In this document: positions 30,561 through 44,798 of the stretch, piece by piece
Layout of the letters: each line of letters opens with the position of its first letter
How positions within the stretch are numbered: the stretch's first letter is position 1
From: Hirundichthys speculiger
Lineage: Eukaryota > Chordata > Actinopteri > Beloniformes > Exocoetidae
Length of the DNA stretch: 64,000 bases
Direction of reading: 5' to 3'
Assembly (NCBI GenBank): GCA_018398805.1
Contig: JAGFBZ010000703.1
Span: 434,001 to 498,000, forward strand
Notes under the pieces: generated by a model
What the model saw: only the letters and a program-made list of their open reading frames with translations
The model's database searches: none
Told to the model about the DNA's origin: nothing
Translations under genes and position numbers: made by a program

Positions 30561-33500
30561 TGAATAAACTTAAAGTGGTCATATTCTGCTCATTTCCAGT
30601 CAACTGATTTTAATCCCTGGTGCATGCTGGGATTGGCTCTGCACTCAGCGTAACTCCAGAAACCTGTGAACATTCCAAAACAAGAAATACTGAGAATCAC
30701 AAGGAAAGGCTCTTCCTCAAAACAAGAAGAGGAGGGTCAAATATTTTCTGATTGGTTGAATTCATGGAGGCTTGCTGATGGGTAGTGGTGGAAAGGACCC
30801 CTGACGCTGCCGAGACACACGTTTTTAACATATCAATGATTCAATCAAGTTAAGTTACTAAGATTATGAGTTTATAAACTTATGTTCACAAATTAGTCCA
30901 TAGCCTGTCACTGCAGATCAACGTTGTTTTTTTTTTTTAAACCCCATGAAAGAAATCAGACTGAGAAATTTAAGCCTGTGCACTTCTGAAAACGTATACG
31001 AACGTCTAGAAGACTTTTGTGTATTTGTGAAATGTTTGTGAATTAATACAAAGACACATCAATAACTAACAAGTTCAAAATCTTAATGGCGCTCATTTGA
31101 GGCCATACTGAAGGGATAATATGATAAACGGTCGCAGGATGGGAATTGAACCTGTACATATGGAAAAAAAAGGTTTATTAAAGTATTTTTCAAATCTACT
31201 CCGGTACTTTGACCACTCTCTAAAGCATCCAGTGGATTGTAAAAAGTGCTTAAAGATGTGCTATCTTTCTTACCATTAGAGAAACTGAGGTATTAGATAT
31301 ATAAAGCCAGAACTTCCCCTAAGCTTGGAGTCCATTTATAGAATTCAGAGAAGCCTTTCACTTTCAATGAAGCACTGTATTTGTCTCTGCCTCTTTTGTT
31401 TATTTCTTTTTTTCTTTTTCCTTTTTTCACTTTTTTTTCTTTTTTTCCTTTATCGTTTTTTTTGCTTTTTAATTTCATCCCTGTCTAAGAGCCTTGGGAG
31501 TGGGGGGTAGGAATGGGGGAAAAACTAATTTTTAGTATGTTCACATTGACCAGCTGAAGACCAAAAATATGTAGATCACAGGAGTGAACTTTACAATCAC
31601 GTAATCTGACAAAAAATGTCAGATAATAATATTAAAGCTTTGCTGAACATTCAGTCAACTTCTTATCTTTTTTTTTTTTTTTTGAACACTGCACATTACC
31701 TGCATATATTACCTTTTGATCCATATGGCACTAAATATAATGATAATGTTTTAATGCACAGTCACAACGTTTGCAGATCTTAGAACTGGAACCTGGCACG
31801 CGGCTGGAAAAAGCACATTGATCTTACCACCTTAGTGATACTTTCCAACACTTAGTTTAATTTAAGTTTGAGAAAACATTAAAAGAAGATGGATATATAC
31901 TATGATTTCACTGAGTTAACTGATTACAGCTTTATGTTTGCTCTCAGTTTTACAGTTTCACACATCAGCAGGAACTTGTGTCCATTTTCACATTCTCCTG
32001 GTGCACGCTTCCACTACATGCTCTTATCCATGCACATTCATCACATTTACTGAGAATGATTTGGATCTTAACTTGTGTTTCAGCTTTTAAGCGTCAAGCT
32101 CTGCATTTGACGTTTTTGGAGCCAGGATTCGCATTTCAGTGAAGGATCTGATCAAGAACCAGGTAATACAATAACAAAACTCCATACAGTTCACTGGTCG
32201 ATCAAATGTTGGAGGCAAACATCACAGACTTTTTGAAAAGTAATAAAGATGAAAAACGGCTTCGTTAGTTAGCTTTTACCTCCATGACAACTGGATTCAC
32301 CCCAGTTTATCAGCCAGCCAGAGTATTCCTTTACACAAACTAAAGTTGGAGCTGAAGAATAAATTCCAATGAGTTATATATATGTGTATATATATATTTA
32401 TAGGCAACCTATTTGGTAAATTATTTAGACTTTTGTGCTTGTCACTTGTTGTACATCTTTGTTTGCACTCAAAATAAGACGAAACAACAGAAAAGGTAAC
32501 AGATATAAAGTTTGATGATGTGAATTTAGCTGACAAGGCAGATTGTGATCAGTGAGATTATTTATTGATTTGATGTTTTATTTTCTTTCCTTTTTGTTTT
32601 TGGTATTGACAGTTACTTATTGATAGCTAACTACTGTTACCTGTCTTGTTTCAGGGATACATCCATGCCCCTTGGCTTTGTGGTGCATATTTAAAGCCGA
32701 AAATGTTTCCTTTTGAGTGATTTGTCTACTCTTTTTTGGCTCCCTCAGTATTTGATTTCAACCATCTTCATATCATGCTGCATTTGCTATACCTTAGAAA
32801 CAGTTAAGCAACGCTGCAGAACAAATTTAAAAATAAGTGCACCCCATGGAAGAGGGAGGTGGAGTGGAATGAAGTGGCTGACTCCATCCCCTAACATGGA
32901 CCAGACCTCCAAGGACCTTAAGAAACTGCTCAGGCTGTTAGCATTGCTAACAGTCCTGGAGGTGTGCAGTCATAGGTGTGTAAAGTAAAGCCTGCACAAC
33001 TTTTGCAGTGATGTGGCATAATGATTGTGAAATTAGCCATTTTTATAGTTTTTCCAATCTGAACAGTGGCCCAACTGTTAAGCTGCTCACCAGGCAGCTC
33101 TAGAAACTCCCAACTGGCCACTTGGACCAAGACCAGGGAAAGTCATCCTTATTATCTCAGTTCTTCAGGTCCTTCTGCAGAACACCATGAGTTTTCTCCC
33201 AATGACCTTTTTTTAATTCTTAAATAGCTTAATGGCGTTCTCATCACTGTTCTACATAATCTCCACATAAATTAAATAAATAAATAAATAGATAGACAGG
33301 ATATATGCAAGGATTGAAGAAAATGACCATAATACATCTGGGGTGGAGGATGATGGGGGTAAAATTCTGTAAACATGCAGATCTGGGGGTGTAAACAGTT
33401 AGAAAAGTAGCGCATCTTGTATTTTGTGCTAAAGAAGGTGATCTTATCACGCTAACTTGTCCGTGACCATCACAAACACACAAATATGAAGACCTGCAAC

Positions 33501-33696
33501 AGATGGAAGAGACTCTGCAGCCATGTGTCAGTAGATGCTGGTGACAATGATATGGCCAACATAAGTGTATTTCTTTGTGTCTAAATCTAAAAAAAGCAAT
33601 AATTTGATCATGTCTGAGCACAACACTGAATTTGCACATAACAACAAGTAAATATGCTTGGATTTGGACAAAAAAAAAAAAAATCACAACATTATC
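30561..33696. other. Non-coding stretch with low-complexity sequence
   Basis: The start (30566-30790), with 'taaagtggtcatattctgct', resembles the end of a fish TIR element (compare 42612 reversed) but no partner end was found. T runs lie at 30928-30939 and 31669-31683; a T-rich, C-containing stretch spans 31390-31475; (AAAT)n lies at 33267-33290. The 156-codon minus frame at 33244-33714 has no recognisable domain. Confidence 0.4.
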
Positions 33697-33722
33697 ACAT
33701 GAACATGTGAACATGTGAACAT
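33697..33722 (+). repeat. Short 8-bp tandem repeat (acatgtga)n
   Basis: About three units of acatgtga/aacatgtg in a row, each palindromic around catg. Confidence 0.8.
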
Positions 33723-36700
33723 GGACAGTTCAGCCATGTTTCAAACTGATTTAGCTTCTCAGGTTTGTGAACTTGTGAAGGTCCTGTATCTAGTGATGCT
33801 TAGAATCACCACTGATGGTTGAAACCACCAGTGACCCCTCGCTGTGTGTCGGACACAAGATAGATTTCTGTTAAAAATTCTGAATTTTACATCCCCATTT
33901 TGAGATGCTGCCCGCATCTCTTTTCTTCCCAATGCATAAATATGCTATTGTATAAAGAATCCTTTTGTATTTTTCCCCATATAGTTTTGTTTATTTGAGT
34001 TTTTTCAACTTAAACATTGGGCCAAACGCCTGAAACCCCTGACTAGCTACTTTGACTACAACCAGCGTAAATCATTCTTGAGAACTAGCTTTAAGTCTAG
34101 TCAGTCTACACATCTTCTTCCTCCCAATCATCACTCTTCAGCATCATCTCAAGAAAAAAAAGGATGTGTTTTTGTCATTCCTCTCTCCCCTTCTTTCTCT
34201 CAGTCTTTTTCTGTGCTGTGCCCCTCATCCTACCCTCAGTGTACCCCCACTACCCTGCCCTAAGAGCTCTGAAGGGCACCCAGGTGCCCAAGAGGTTGTA
34301 GTAATGAGCCCTAATGACGCATTGACAAGCTCAGTACAGGCTGGTTGGAGCTGCAGGCTCTCACCATGGAGGACTTCCTGGCACAGGGCAGCAGCTTGCT
34401 GGATTCCTGCCAGGCCATGCCCTCTGCTTGAGCTTAATGTGGCATATTATTGACAAGAAAATGGGCCAGTGAATGTTAAAGCTCATCTTTAACTGTGAAT
34501 CTTTATTCTTTTACATATTTTGAATGTCTTAGGAGACAAAGCCATGAAGAATAGTCTGTGTGCAAACAGTAAAGGGAAAGAAACAGGCAGGAGTCAGTGT
34601 TCAGTACAGATTTGCTTTGCAGAATTTGTCACCATTCTTCATCTGTTCTCAAACGTTACCACTTCCATAAACAACAAACAGAATATTTTCACTCCTTTCA
34701 AACTGGCACATGGCTCTTTTACATTCACCTGTAACAGAAAACTAGCAAAATATCCAGAACAGTTCGCCGACAAAATAATATCCAATCCTGACATGTATGA
34801 CTTTACATGTGTGTGGGTTATAAGCAGCCAGGATATTTCTGTAGCACATGATTTCAGGATCTGTGATGGACCGGCGACCTGTCCGCATGAACATAGGAGC
34901 GGGCGAGGATAATGGAGAGCACAAAACCCAGACATGATGTGTTTGACATCCAGTACTTTAAGGTTAAATAGTACAGATCTTGTCACTGCCACTGTTGTTT
35001 AAAAAAATACTAATTGTGCATATTATTTTACCAGTAATCGAGTGAGTTTCTAGTGAGGCAGTTAAACAACAATTAAACAAGATGCTTGACCACGGACGAG
35101 AGTGGAAAGTGGATTTAATCTTCATTGTATACAGCAGAGATGGTCAGTTACTTACGTACACAGGACAAGCCGCTGTCAGCAAATGACAATAACAAACCAG
35201 ACGCAACTACTCTTAAGCATTGTTTCAATAACAAACAAAGCCTTGAGCTAATTTCTCCAAACAGCTACATGTCCCAAAAATCCTACGATTAATGTCTGAG
35301 CGACAATATTTCACCTTTCAGAGAAGATGTAGACTTAACATTATTCAAACAAACAGGTCATAGTGACCTAATAGTGACCTAATTTTTATATAACAGCCAC
35401 CTTGGTCTTCCTCGACACAAAGAATTGCTTCTTTTCAACAAATTATATCCAACCTGTGTACCATTTATCTCAAACAAAGTGTTTTCAGAATTAGCACTTT
35501 CGCCAGCATGTACAGGACTGTATATGCATTTGTATACGATTAAACACTTAACAAACATGTAGAAACAGGAGAGAGAATGAGACTGGCGGCGGTGAGCTTC
35601 ACTCTGCAGGATGAGGAAGCTACACAAGAGTCTGTTTGCAGAGGGTCCTTGGCAAAAGCAAGCTGCCTCGCTGCCATAGGTGCCTGAGCAGAGGAGCATC
35701 TGGTGCAAATACACCCCCGATATTCAATTAGTGGAGCAAAGTTGGAGTCTTATAACCACAGTTTTTGAGTCTTAGAAATAAACTTCACTCCTACAGAACC
35801 AACAACGAGTTGGTTACAAAGGAAAAACAAAATTACTAATCAACTAATGAGAGTTATGTAGAGGTCTTAAAATATAGCAGGTCTCAAAATGAAGTAAATC
35901 CAACCTTAGATGAACAACAATGGATGACCCATTATTCTTCCCGTTAGGGCTTGGCCATATGCCCAAAAAAATAAAATCTCTTTTCTTTAAACACCAAACA
36001 GCAGGAAAATGAAAACTACTACTAGTGTTATTTGGGTGTTTTATTGCTCTCACTGTCTTCTGCAGCTCGCAGTAACACATACCTCTCCCACTTGTTTGAA
36101 ATGCAGGAATTAAACAGTCGTGCTGCTGCCTTTAGTTAACATGTCTGGAGACAAATATTACAGCTAACTGCAGTTTGCATGACACAAAGACCGCTCAGCT
36201 ACGAGCCTCCACATCAGATCAGTGGTGGGCAGATCGATCTTAATATCGCTGTTGATACTGATTTTGATAGATACCAGTGCAGTGAAATCAACATTTTAGC
36301 TTCAGTTTCTCTCTTGTATAAGCTGCTGCAGTTTTATCAAAGACGCAACCAATGTTTTATTTGGATAGGAACTACTTTTCTTACACATTGTTGTAAAGAG
36401 CGACTGTTATGCTGCTCACAGAAGTGACTGTCTTCAGTGATAGAACAGAAACGTTGATATGGAGTTATTCTGACTCAATAAATGATAATTATTTCAAATG
36501 CGGTATATGTGACAAAACAGTCAGACACTGCGGTAAAACCAAAAGTCTCGTGAAATCTTTTTAAGAAAATTGTTGCTTAAAAGAGTATGATGAGTTATAA
36601 GACTAAGGATGAGAAGTGGAGAAACAATAAACAGATACCCCCCCTTCACTGAGACAAAGTTTTATAGTCGAGGCATTTCAGAGAGGCAGAACTGGAAGCA

Positions 36701-37529
36701 GAATATTTATTTTATCAAACCACAGTGATGGTTTGGGTCTATGTCTCTACCTTAAGAAAAAAAAAGGTTTAATAGTGAGTGAAAGAACTGGAGCAAATCT
36801 TTGTTTCTGTGAAAGGGATAGTGTACAATTACTACATTTAAATTACAAGTAGATGTGCTGCTAGTGAAAGTATTATTGGCTAAGTTGGCTAAGTGAAAGC
36901 ATTTTATTCTTTCACTTATCCAATCCCCTGAGAGCCAAGGAGCCCGGCAGAAATGATTGTGAAAAACCTAAAACTTTTTCACGTGGTGGAACAGGACATC
37001 TTTAGGAATTTTGTCATGAAAAAAAAAAAAAATAAATAAAATTATTATGATGATAAAGTATTTCTGTTTTAACAATAGACTTTGCCCAAATTCTGTCCTT
37101 AACTAATTAATATTCCAAAGGACAAAAATAATAAATAAAAATACAAAAACACTCAAGGCCAATAAAATCTATTCACATTTAGGAATCTGACAATGCATCC
37201 ACCTTAATGATCAAAAAGTATCGGTATCGTATCATTGTCAATGATACTGGCCCTCCATTTACGTGTGAGATCGATACCAAATGTTTCAGTGTCCCACACT
37301 ATTTAAGATGCTACAATAAATTCTCCAGGCTACTAACTTTTTCTTCCACAGCCGATAGAGAACTACAGACTAACTTTACAGCCGACAGCAGTTGTCATGG
37401 TGTCAGACATCACAAACACGAACCACGAACCACGTCCAGGTAACTCAAGAAACTGCCGATTCTAAAGAACAAATTTATGCACTTTTAGGTGAACAAACTA
37501 CAACATTAGAGATTTGCTTGTTGAAAACC
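33723..37529. other. Non-coding, unique-looking stretch
   Basis: No supported gene or RNA. A 13-nt A run lies at 37020-37032. A short phrase 'gatggaccggcgacctgtcc' at 34865-34884 matches the middle of the ATGG-tail repeat but stands alone. Confidence 0.4.
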
Positions 37530-37545
37530 TTTTTTTTTTTTTCCT

Positions 37546-37581
<36 letters not shown>
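37530..37581 (+). repeat. (T)13 - cc - ttt - (G)34 homopolymer tract
   Basis: A T run at 37530-37542 is followed by a continuous run of 34 G at 37548-37581. On the opposite strand it is a C34/A13 tract. A G run of this length can form G-quadruplexes and is unusual in fish euchromatic DNA. The exact length is uncertain because such tracts are prone to sequencing error. Confidence 0.9.
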
Positions 37582-37582
<1 letters not shown>

Positions 37583-37835
37583 GTTACAGAACTACAGAAG
37601 GTTGTGGAAGCGATTGCTGCTGCACAACAATCTGGGCAGGATTATAAAGGCATGTCCAAAGAATTTGGAGTTTATCATTCTACAGTGAGGAAGGGTATTT
37701 ACAAGAGGAAAACATTCAAGACAGCTGCTAATATTCCCAGAAGTGAGCGCGTTCATGCTAAGATAAGACCGTACGATGATCAGAGAAACTGCAACGACTG
37801 CAGGAGCCTCGTCTCAGACTCTCCAGGCCTCTTCA
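37582..37835 (+). pseudogene. Tc1-like transposase N-terminal remnant
   Basis: Directly after the G tract, the plus frame reads VVEAIAAAQQSGQDYKGMSK, then EFGVYHSTVRKGIYKRKTFK and TAANIPRS, matching the helix-turn-helix and linker of the Tc1 family also found at 11865-14255 (HSTVRKI-type second helix). The frame decays after about 37755, and similarity at DNA level continues to about 37835 ('cagactctccaggcctc'). The catalytic domain is absent. The transposase start is missing, replaced by the homopolymer tract. Confidence 0.75.
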
Positions 37836-40800
37836 CATCAAATGCTGTCTGCTTCCCAGTATTTGTTCCTTCCACAGACCTGCTTGCAGGAAAGGTGAAA
37901 TACAGAAGCGGCAGATGAAAAATTGTCCAGTATCAAAAAGATCATCATCTAATGTGCATATGAAGAAAGCCCAAGCTACGCTTCAGCGGAGAAGATGTCC
38001 AACAGGCCACTCGCTCACAAACTTTGTGTATTCCCTGAAGTGCTACAAGCATGGAGTCTACTTTATTAGCGCTTGTCAACGTGGCTAATTCTTTGTGCTC
38101 TGACTTTGATTGCTCATGGATGTCCTGCTATAGTGTTTGTAGAAGAGGGATATTCCTCCCTCTCCATCCCTTCACTCCTCCTCTCTTCCTGTCCTTCTTG
38201 TCATCTCTGTGGCAGCGGGAGACATCTGGACGACTGTCACGGTTGACACGGTTGGTTGACGTGCACTGACAAATCCCCGTGGACCGCACAAAACAGGAGG
38301 CGAGGACTCTCATTGGTGATGATAGAATATATGTCTCCACAAATGTACGTGTGTTGCTCGGAGCAGTTTATGTGACTATTGTTGTGCAAGATGATAGAAA
38401 GATTAGTAATCTCTGTTACAGGAACTTCAATTATCCCCTGTGTGAATGATCAAAGATTAGAGAGATTGTTACAGTCAGTGTAACTTTAATTTGAGCTTTT
38501 ATGGAAAAAACAAGGTGTTAAAATAATTGGGTATATTCTTTTTTTTATCTAGTCCATCAGCCACGAGCCAGTCCACTGCGGGTAAACAAAAAAACAAAAA
38601 AAACAACAACTTATAAGCTGATGATTAAAAATTAAACAACCTTAAATGAAATATAACTGCTGTGGTGTCATTTTTCACCAACAGCCTATTCTGCCTACTG
38701 CATCAAATAAAACTATATTATTCCACATGTCATGTTATGGCAATGCCCACATTATCAATTCGTACAATTTGCTATTTCCAGATTATTTAAGGCAAAATAC
38801 AATAAAAATAAATAAATAAACCAAAGTTTTATTGATGAAATGGAACACAGAATTGGGTTGAATTTAAAATTGTGCTCATAAACCTACTAAAGACAGCATA
38901 GCCTCCATGGAAGTTATTCATTCATGAAAACCTGGGTTGAGAACTGATTACATTACGAGAGTATATAGAGAAAATAATGACACATATAGTTTCCTTTGTC
39001 TCTAAGCTTATTTTGCTCTGCAGGATGGGAGTAAATTGTTACATTTGTAAATATGAGTCCGACCAGATGGGAATAATGTGAATACTAAAATAATGTGGCA
39101 GAGGTGGAGATGCATTGGCTAGATGTGAATTAAACCCTCCCCTTGTGGATTTACTGAAATGCTCCTGAAAGAAACAGTGTTTGTCATTTATAGCCTTAGG
39201 CACAGAATAATGCTGTATAAAGTTGCATTGTAATGACATATAGAAACGGTGATTACAGCGTAATTCAATTGCTCCATAATCTCATTTCCATAATGGCCTT
39301 TATTTGGAACCTAAATTTATTGTTTTTCTGAGAAATCATTATACAATTTAGCCCTTAAATCCATTTTTAATATGAATGCCCACTGCAGAAAGTATGCACA
39401 AGAAAAGGCACAAGCATTAATATCACACACAGCAACATACAATGCAGATCATACAGAGACACATCAGAAGAAGCAGCTACAGACATGAAAACACACACAC
39501 ATTGATGGCATTATGGTAATGGATAGGCGGACCCAGCTGGTATATCTGGTGGCAGCAGTAAGAAAAGAGGAGGGTTACAATGTGCAAATATTAATGATCC
39601 TGGGTTTGGGACTCTGGACAGGCAAGCATCTTTATGTGTACGAGTGTGTGCGAGCGCACGCATGTGTGTGGTCAAGTGCCAGAGCGTGGGATCCAACAGC
39701 CTGGATTTAATCACGGGGACCCCTCTCCCTAAGATGGCTATCATGATCTGCCAGCTTCACTGAGCTCCTCTGATATGTCTTTCCCTGGTGACGCAGCTCG
39801 ATCTGGGCTGCAACATTTGGCCGAGTCACCAAGATCATCATAAGTCCACGTTAGGCATCAGACCAACCCTGGTCTTAGAGCTCGAACGCCGCCTGTAACG
39901 CCATTCAAAGCTTTAGTTCAAATAGCCCCAAGTCCCTGCGAGGTTGCTGAACTGCTACTTCGAAGGGTGTGTGCTCGGGATTACTGTGGTTCTAGGATAA
40001 ACGATTGTCTTGCTACTTCTTCCAGTGTCTTTGTGCATGACAGAGCTCGGTGTATGATATCTGCCGTGCCATTTCTACATGGATAAGCTGCTCTCTCCCC
40101 GTCTGTGAGGCACTACGGGGAGCAATCATGCACGACTGATTCCTGTGCTTTCTTAAGAGGATATATAATACAGTTCATCTCTGCGTACTTCTGCACCTGA
40201 GAACCTTTTGAGAAGATTCTTCAGTGCAGCCACCAAGATTGATTGTGTCTTTCACAATAGAACACAATCAAGTAAAACAAAATGAAATGAATCTTGAAAT
40301 ATAATAGAGTATAAAAGAGGAAAAGCTTACTGCAATATCCAGTGCAAATGCCTGTAGTAGTGTTTTGATACAGATAGATATTCTAATAAAGACTTAAAGC
40401 CAAGTGATGAATCACCGGTTTATTATCTTACCATGGTAAAAGGGATTATTCTTCTATATACCTATGTTCTATATATCTATGTATATGATTGGAAGGGCTG
40501 ATGCAAGTCCTAAGGGTTAATCAGCATGGTTTATAGAAGAGGTTGTGTTTTTTGCAGTTTAAAATATGTGCATGTTAGTTTATCCCAGAACCTCTTTGAT
40601 CCACATATGCCAAATGAGAGGTTAGAGTTGTCTTAAGTCCACACCAGATTGCTCCACATAGCAAGTTCATACTCTTAACACCTGACTTTGTCGTAACTGC
40701 AACCATAAACGCCCTATTCTTTATGCATTCACTGTCCTGATAGTTAAGTCTTCACAGTGCTATCTACGTCATGGGGAGGAACCTTTCACCATGAGCTATG

Positions 40801-41316
40801 TTGGGCTATCTTTCTACAAATGCTACTATGCATCGCGTATTACTTCTTCTTTGTCATTTTCAAGTTGGGTCGAAAGATTGCTAAAATGTCTGTTAAAATG
40901 ACTGATTCTCAACATTTATCAACTCCAACTCATGTCATGCATGCTTTATTTGCTCTGAGCTACGTCTAGGAAATAAACGAAGAGAAGTTAAGCACTGCAA
41001 GCTACAGTGCTGCAGAAAAGAACCCACACTGCCACCTAGAGTTTGATGGTGTCATTACAGAGCAATGCAAACAACAACACAAGTCTAAACATCTAAAAAG
41101 AGGTTTGTCCTAGGCTTGGTGCATCATTGCTACATACAAGCATAAATAAGGCTTTATTGTAAGAAGGTCAACTTCACATTGTCACATTGTGACATTTGTT
41201 CTACTGTACTATCTGTACTATCCAGATGTGATCCACATCTAAGAGGAAAACAGGCATGTTATACCAAAAAAGTAAAGATTCCTCCAATAGTGAATGGATA
41301 CAGTTAAGGGTGGGGA

Positions 41317-41318
<2 letters not shown>
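37836..41318. other. Non-coding, unique-looking stretch
   Basis: No supported exon or RNA gene. The part 39000-39380 is repeat-free, AT-rich and carries several TAAT-type motifs; it is a candidate conserved non-coding segment. A GT-rich stretch lies at 39635-39675. Confidence 0.4.

Positions 41319-41380
<62 letters not shown>
41319..41380 (+). repeat. (AT)31 microsatellite
   Basis: Perfect 62-nt AT repeat. It can extrude as a cruciform and is likely polymorphic in length. The open frames over it on both strands are artefacts. Confidence 0.95.
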
Positions 41381-41386
<6 letters not shown>

Positions 41387-42149
41387 GGACCATCTGGATT
41401 TTCGGAGACAAAGGATCATACAACCCGGGAGAGCAGGACCCGCCTTCTTGGGATCCTTAAAGGAGGGACAGAATTTGATTCTGTGTGCATTTCCTGACAT
41501 CCTTGGTGGTGTCAAGAGGTGTACCATCGGCCGATTAAAATATTCTGCATGGCATAATAATTCTTTGTATACATGATTGTATTAAATTCTTGATTGATCT
41601 TTGCTTCTAGATTTGTCATTTAGGCACCAGATAAAAGAACACGGAGATACAGTTTTTACACTACATTCATGTGCTGTAAAATATGTTCTGATTGTCATTT
41701 AGGCCACGATAATAGACAAGCACACCATGCTGAAGTGAATAACACACAAACTATTATAATTTGTCATGTAGTGGGGACAGTTTAGAGTCTTCAATAAGGT
41801 AAAGATCTTTGAACAGGCAAGACATCCATGGTTGGCCGCCACAGAAAAAGCCACTGCTCTCCAAAAAAAGGGAAAAAAAAAATGTTCTGACATAACATTT
41901 GCAGTATTTTGCATTGTGTGGGTACATATTTTACAAACACGACATACCCAAACCACGTAGCGCTGTGTAGAAGAGGCCGAGCTCATTTCAAATGATTTAT
42001 AATTCTGTGATGTCAGGCTTACTTTTCATGAATCCTGCTGTACTGACTGACCGTTATAGACAATTAATGTTTGCCATTGTAGAATAATGGTTTTAGCTTT
42101 ACCACAGAGGAAATCCTTACATTGTCAATTAACATCTACTATTTGTGCT
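41381..42149. other. Non-coding stretch, nothing recognised
   Basis: No supported gene, RNA or known repeat. Confidence 0.45.
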
Positions 42150-42612
42150 ATTAAAGCGGCACTACAAAAAAAAACACAACACATTTTTGTGTGCTGGAAA
42201 GCATATTTTGGGCGACCAACTCAAGAATATTGGGATGTTAGCACAATATTGTTGTGTTGTTTGGAGCCACCTAGATCTGAAAAGAAGGAGTTCACTGAGT
42301 CAGATCACAGACTCAGCTCATAACAGAATTATCCAGCTGTTATCATCTTTATCTTCACCCAACTTCACATCATGCTGCAGTTGTTGCATCTCACAAGTGC
42401 ACAGTATAGAAATGTAACATCGATTTTAAGAGAGGATCAGACCACAGATCCTTCAAGTGGCTGACTCCGCCTCCTAAAAAGCCAGCTGTTTTGGACAGAG
42501 CTATTAATTAATGTTTGAGTTGGTCAAAAAACAATAAATATGTTTAAGTGAAACCTCAGGAAACTGTCACAACCTGTGGGGAAAAAAAGGGCATAATATT
42601 CCCCTCCTTTAA
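42150..42612. mobile_element. Possible TIR element with TTAAAG ends
   Basis: The left end reads attaaagcggcactac and the right end, reversed, attaaaggaggggaatattatgc. The first 7-9 bases are inverted repeats, and the right end resembles a family of fish elements ending 'gcataatatgaccccttta'. The inside contains 'aagtggctgactccgcctcc', which recurs in part at 32875-32892 ('aagtggctgactccatcc'). Internal similarity is weak and no target duplication was seen. Confidence 0.3.
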
Positions 42613-43884
42613 TACATGACTAGCACATAGGGGATCAACAAATAGAGCAGGGCAAACACTTTGGTGACACACACACACAGACGCACACACACAAAAAGAA
42701 AATAGAATAACAAAAACTGTATAAATGAGAATCTAAACTATAATTCTAAAATGTCAAGTGATGTTACAATACACGGAAATGTTTGATGTTTAATAGCATC
42801 CAAAGCAAGATAGTTCACATCGTCCTCCAGCATATTTGATCAGCGATGGTTATAGTTATACATCCTGGCACATTTCACACACGCGCACACACACACAGAA
42901 AATGGTGTCCCATACCCCGGCGCCGCTTGGCCACCAGACGTGGACCAGCGTTGCCGTCGATTGGTTGGAATTCTGTCAGATAGCCAAGCTCTAATGGAAA
43001 CGCTACAATGCAGCCAAACTACGGGAATCATTTCAGTGATAAAGTTATATGTTCAGCCCAGAACAACTGGTGGAGATAATGTTTGGCCTCATTATAATTC
43101 TCACCATGTTTAAACAGGCGGCCGCAGAACGCAAACAAAAGCAGATGAAATTTGAAAAGTATTATCAATATTGCAGATAGTGGATGCCCTTTCCAATCAC
43201 AAGCTGCATATCTCTCACGGCAAATATATGGTTGAGTAGTTCATTCATTTCTATTAAGGCCCTTGTATGTTTCCCTCTGGCTCATATATATTTATGCAGA
43301 ATTGATGAAAAGGCCAAACAAGCTACCATTAGATATGGGTTGAATTCACGAGGCCAGCCACACTAAAGGAACATCTAAAAGGCATTACTTCACAGTGACA
43401 GATCTCTTTTTTTTCCCCCCACTGCCATGGGATCTTTCCTCATGCGGCCTTGGCTACAAACTAAGCTTTTACGTGCTTTATAGGTCCATATGTGAATCCA
43501 TAGCTGTTAGTGTATTCAAAAAAAAAGAAGAAGAAATAAAAAAAGAACAGTAATGCTGCACGGATAGATGTGTTTCAGTATCATTTGGTAAATATCTGTG
43601 CAATATTTACCTCTGTGAATACGTAGCTCTCCGTGCACCTGCATGTACGGCATGCACGTGTCTTCGTTTTACTCTGCATTCCCCCGCTCTGCACGCCACT
43701 CCATGCATTCTTCAGCTTTGTTAATAGCTGGCTGCTGGAGCAAAATAATTGTCATTTTCCAGCCAGTGGGTCTAAAGTCATAGAACATAATGAAATGTAT
43801 AAAAAAGAGGGGGAAATGGCAGACAGGAGGCATGCTAAATCAAATGTAGAGAGATCTGAATAATTTAAGGCACAGGAAGGCGAG

Positions 43885-43911
43885 AGGAGGAGGAGGAGGA
43901 GGAGGAGGAGG
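43885..43911 (+). repeat. (AGG)9 microsatellite
   Basis: Nine perfect AGG units within a purine-rich stretch. Confidence 0.95.
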
Positions 43912-44651
43912 TGCAAATGGAAAGATGTTGAAAAGTATCATTTAGGTTGACAGCGCTATGTGCTAATGTGTGTGCATCTATGAGGGCAGTGCAATATTCA
44001 GTGTGGTGGTGAAAAGAGAAATAAATATGAAATCATAGGTGGTGGATCTGTGCTGGCTGTTAAGCAAGTGCAAATTTGATGAGTTTGTTCACTGATTGAC
44101 TCTTTGATCAATTTGTTCATTCGTCTGCTCTCTGTTGTCTAAACAATCCTGATGGCGCTTTCCTTCGCTGACAGGTGTGTCTGTAACTAACACATTAACT
44201 AACCTGGCCTGCGCACTCGCTGCCCACTGACAGCCTGTCATTTAGGCTCCACAGCCAGAGAAGAGCAGGAAATAGTGGGGAGTAATGGGAGGGAAAAGCG
44301 TGCATTTAGGGGCGGGGATTAATGTGTAAAAGACAAAGATGAGGAGGGAAAGAAAGACAGGACGTGGGGAATGAAGAGGAAGAGTGAGGCTGACTGATGA
44401 AGGGGGGAGACGAGGACGATGCTGAGGGACGATGAGGACAGAGGGGCCTGACCTTGCTCGGGCAGCAACGCTAACGCGCACAAAGAGCGCACACACTCGT
44501 GATCACCCAGAATGGTGGGACTGGGAAGGTTGGGGCAAACGCAAGGTTCTGGGAAAAATGCAGAAACAAAGAGTACTGAATGCTTGGCCATCTTTCCCTC
44601 CTGCTTCTCTTTTTTTTTCCTTCTGTCTATCCCCACTTTCTACTCGATCAG

Positions 44652-44670
44652 GCACACACACACACACACA
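44652..44670 (+). repeat. (CA)n microsatellite
   Basis: About nine CA units. Confidence 0.9.
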
Positions 44671-44773
44671 TTCACTTTGTCTCGTAAATCCCTGATTACC
44701 ATGTTGTACACCTGTCCAATATTATGATGGTATCTGGCACAGACTGCAGTTGTGTCTAGAAAAAGGTGCAAAA

Positions 44774-44798
44774 GACACACACACACACACACACACAC
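44774..44798 (+). repeat. (AC)n microsatellite
   Basis: About twelve AC units; the neighbouring 44880-44955 is rich in GTGT on the same strand. Confidence 0.9.

Noticed and set aside
30561..30790. TIR element starting 'taaagtggtcatattctgct'
   Set aside because: Only one end resembles the family; no matching second end or target duplication was found.
33244..33714. 156-codon minus-strand open frame, hydrophobic
   Set aside because: The residues come from AAAT repeats, an A run and tandem acatgtga units; no domain is recognisable.
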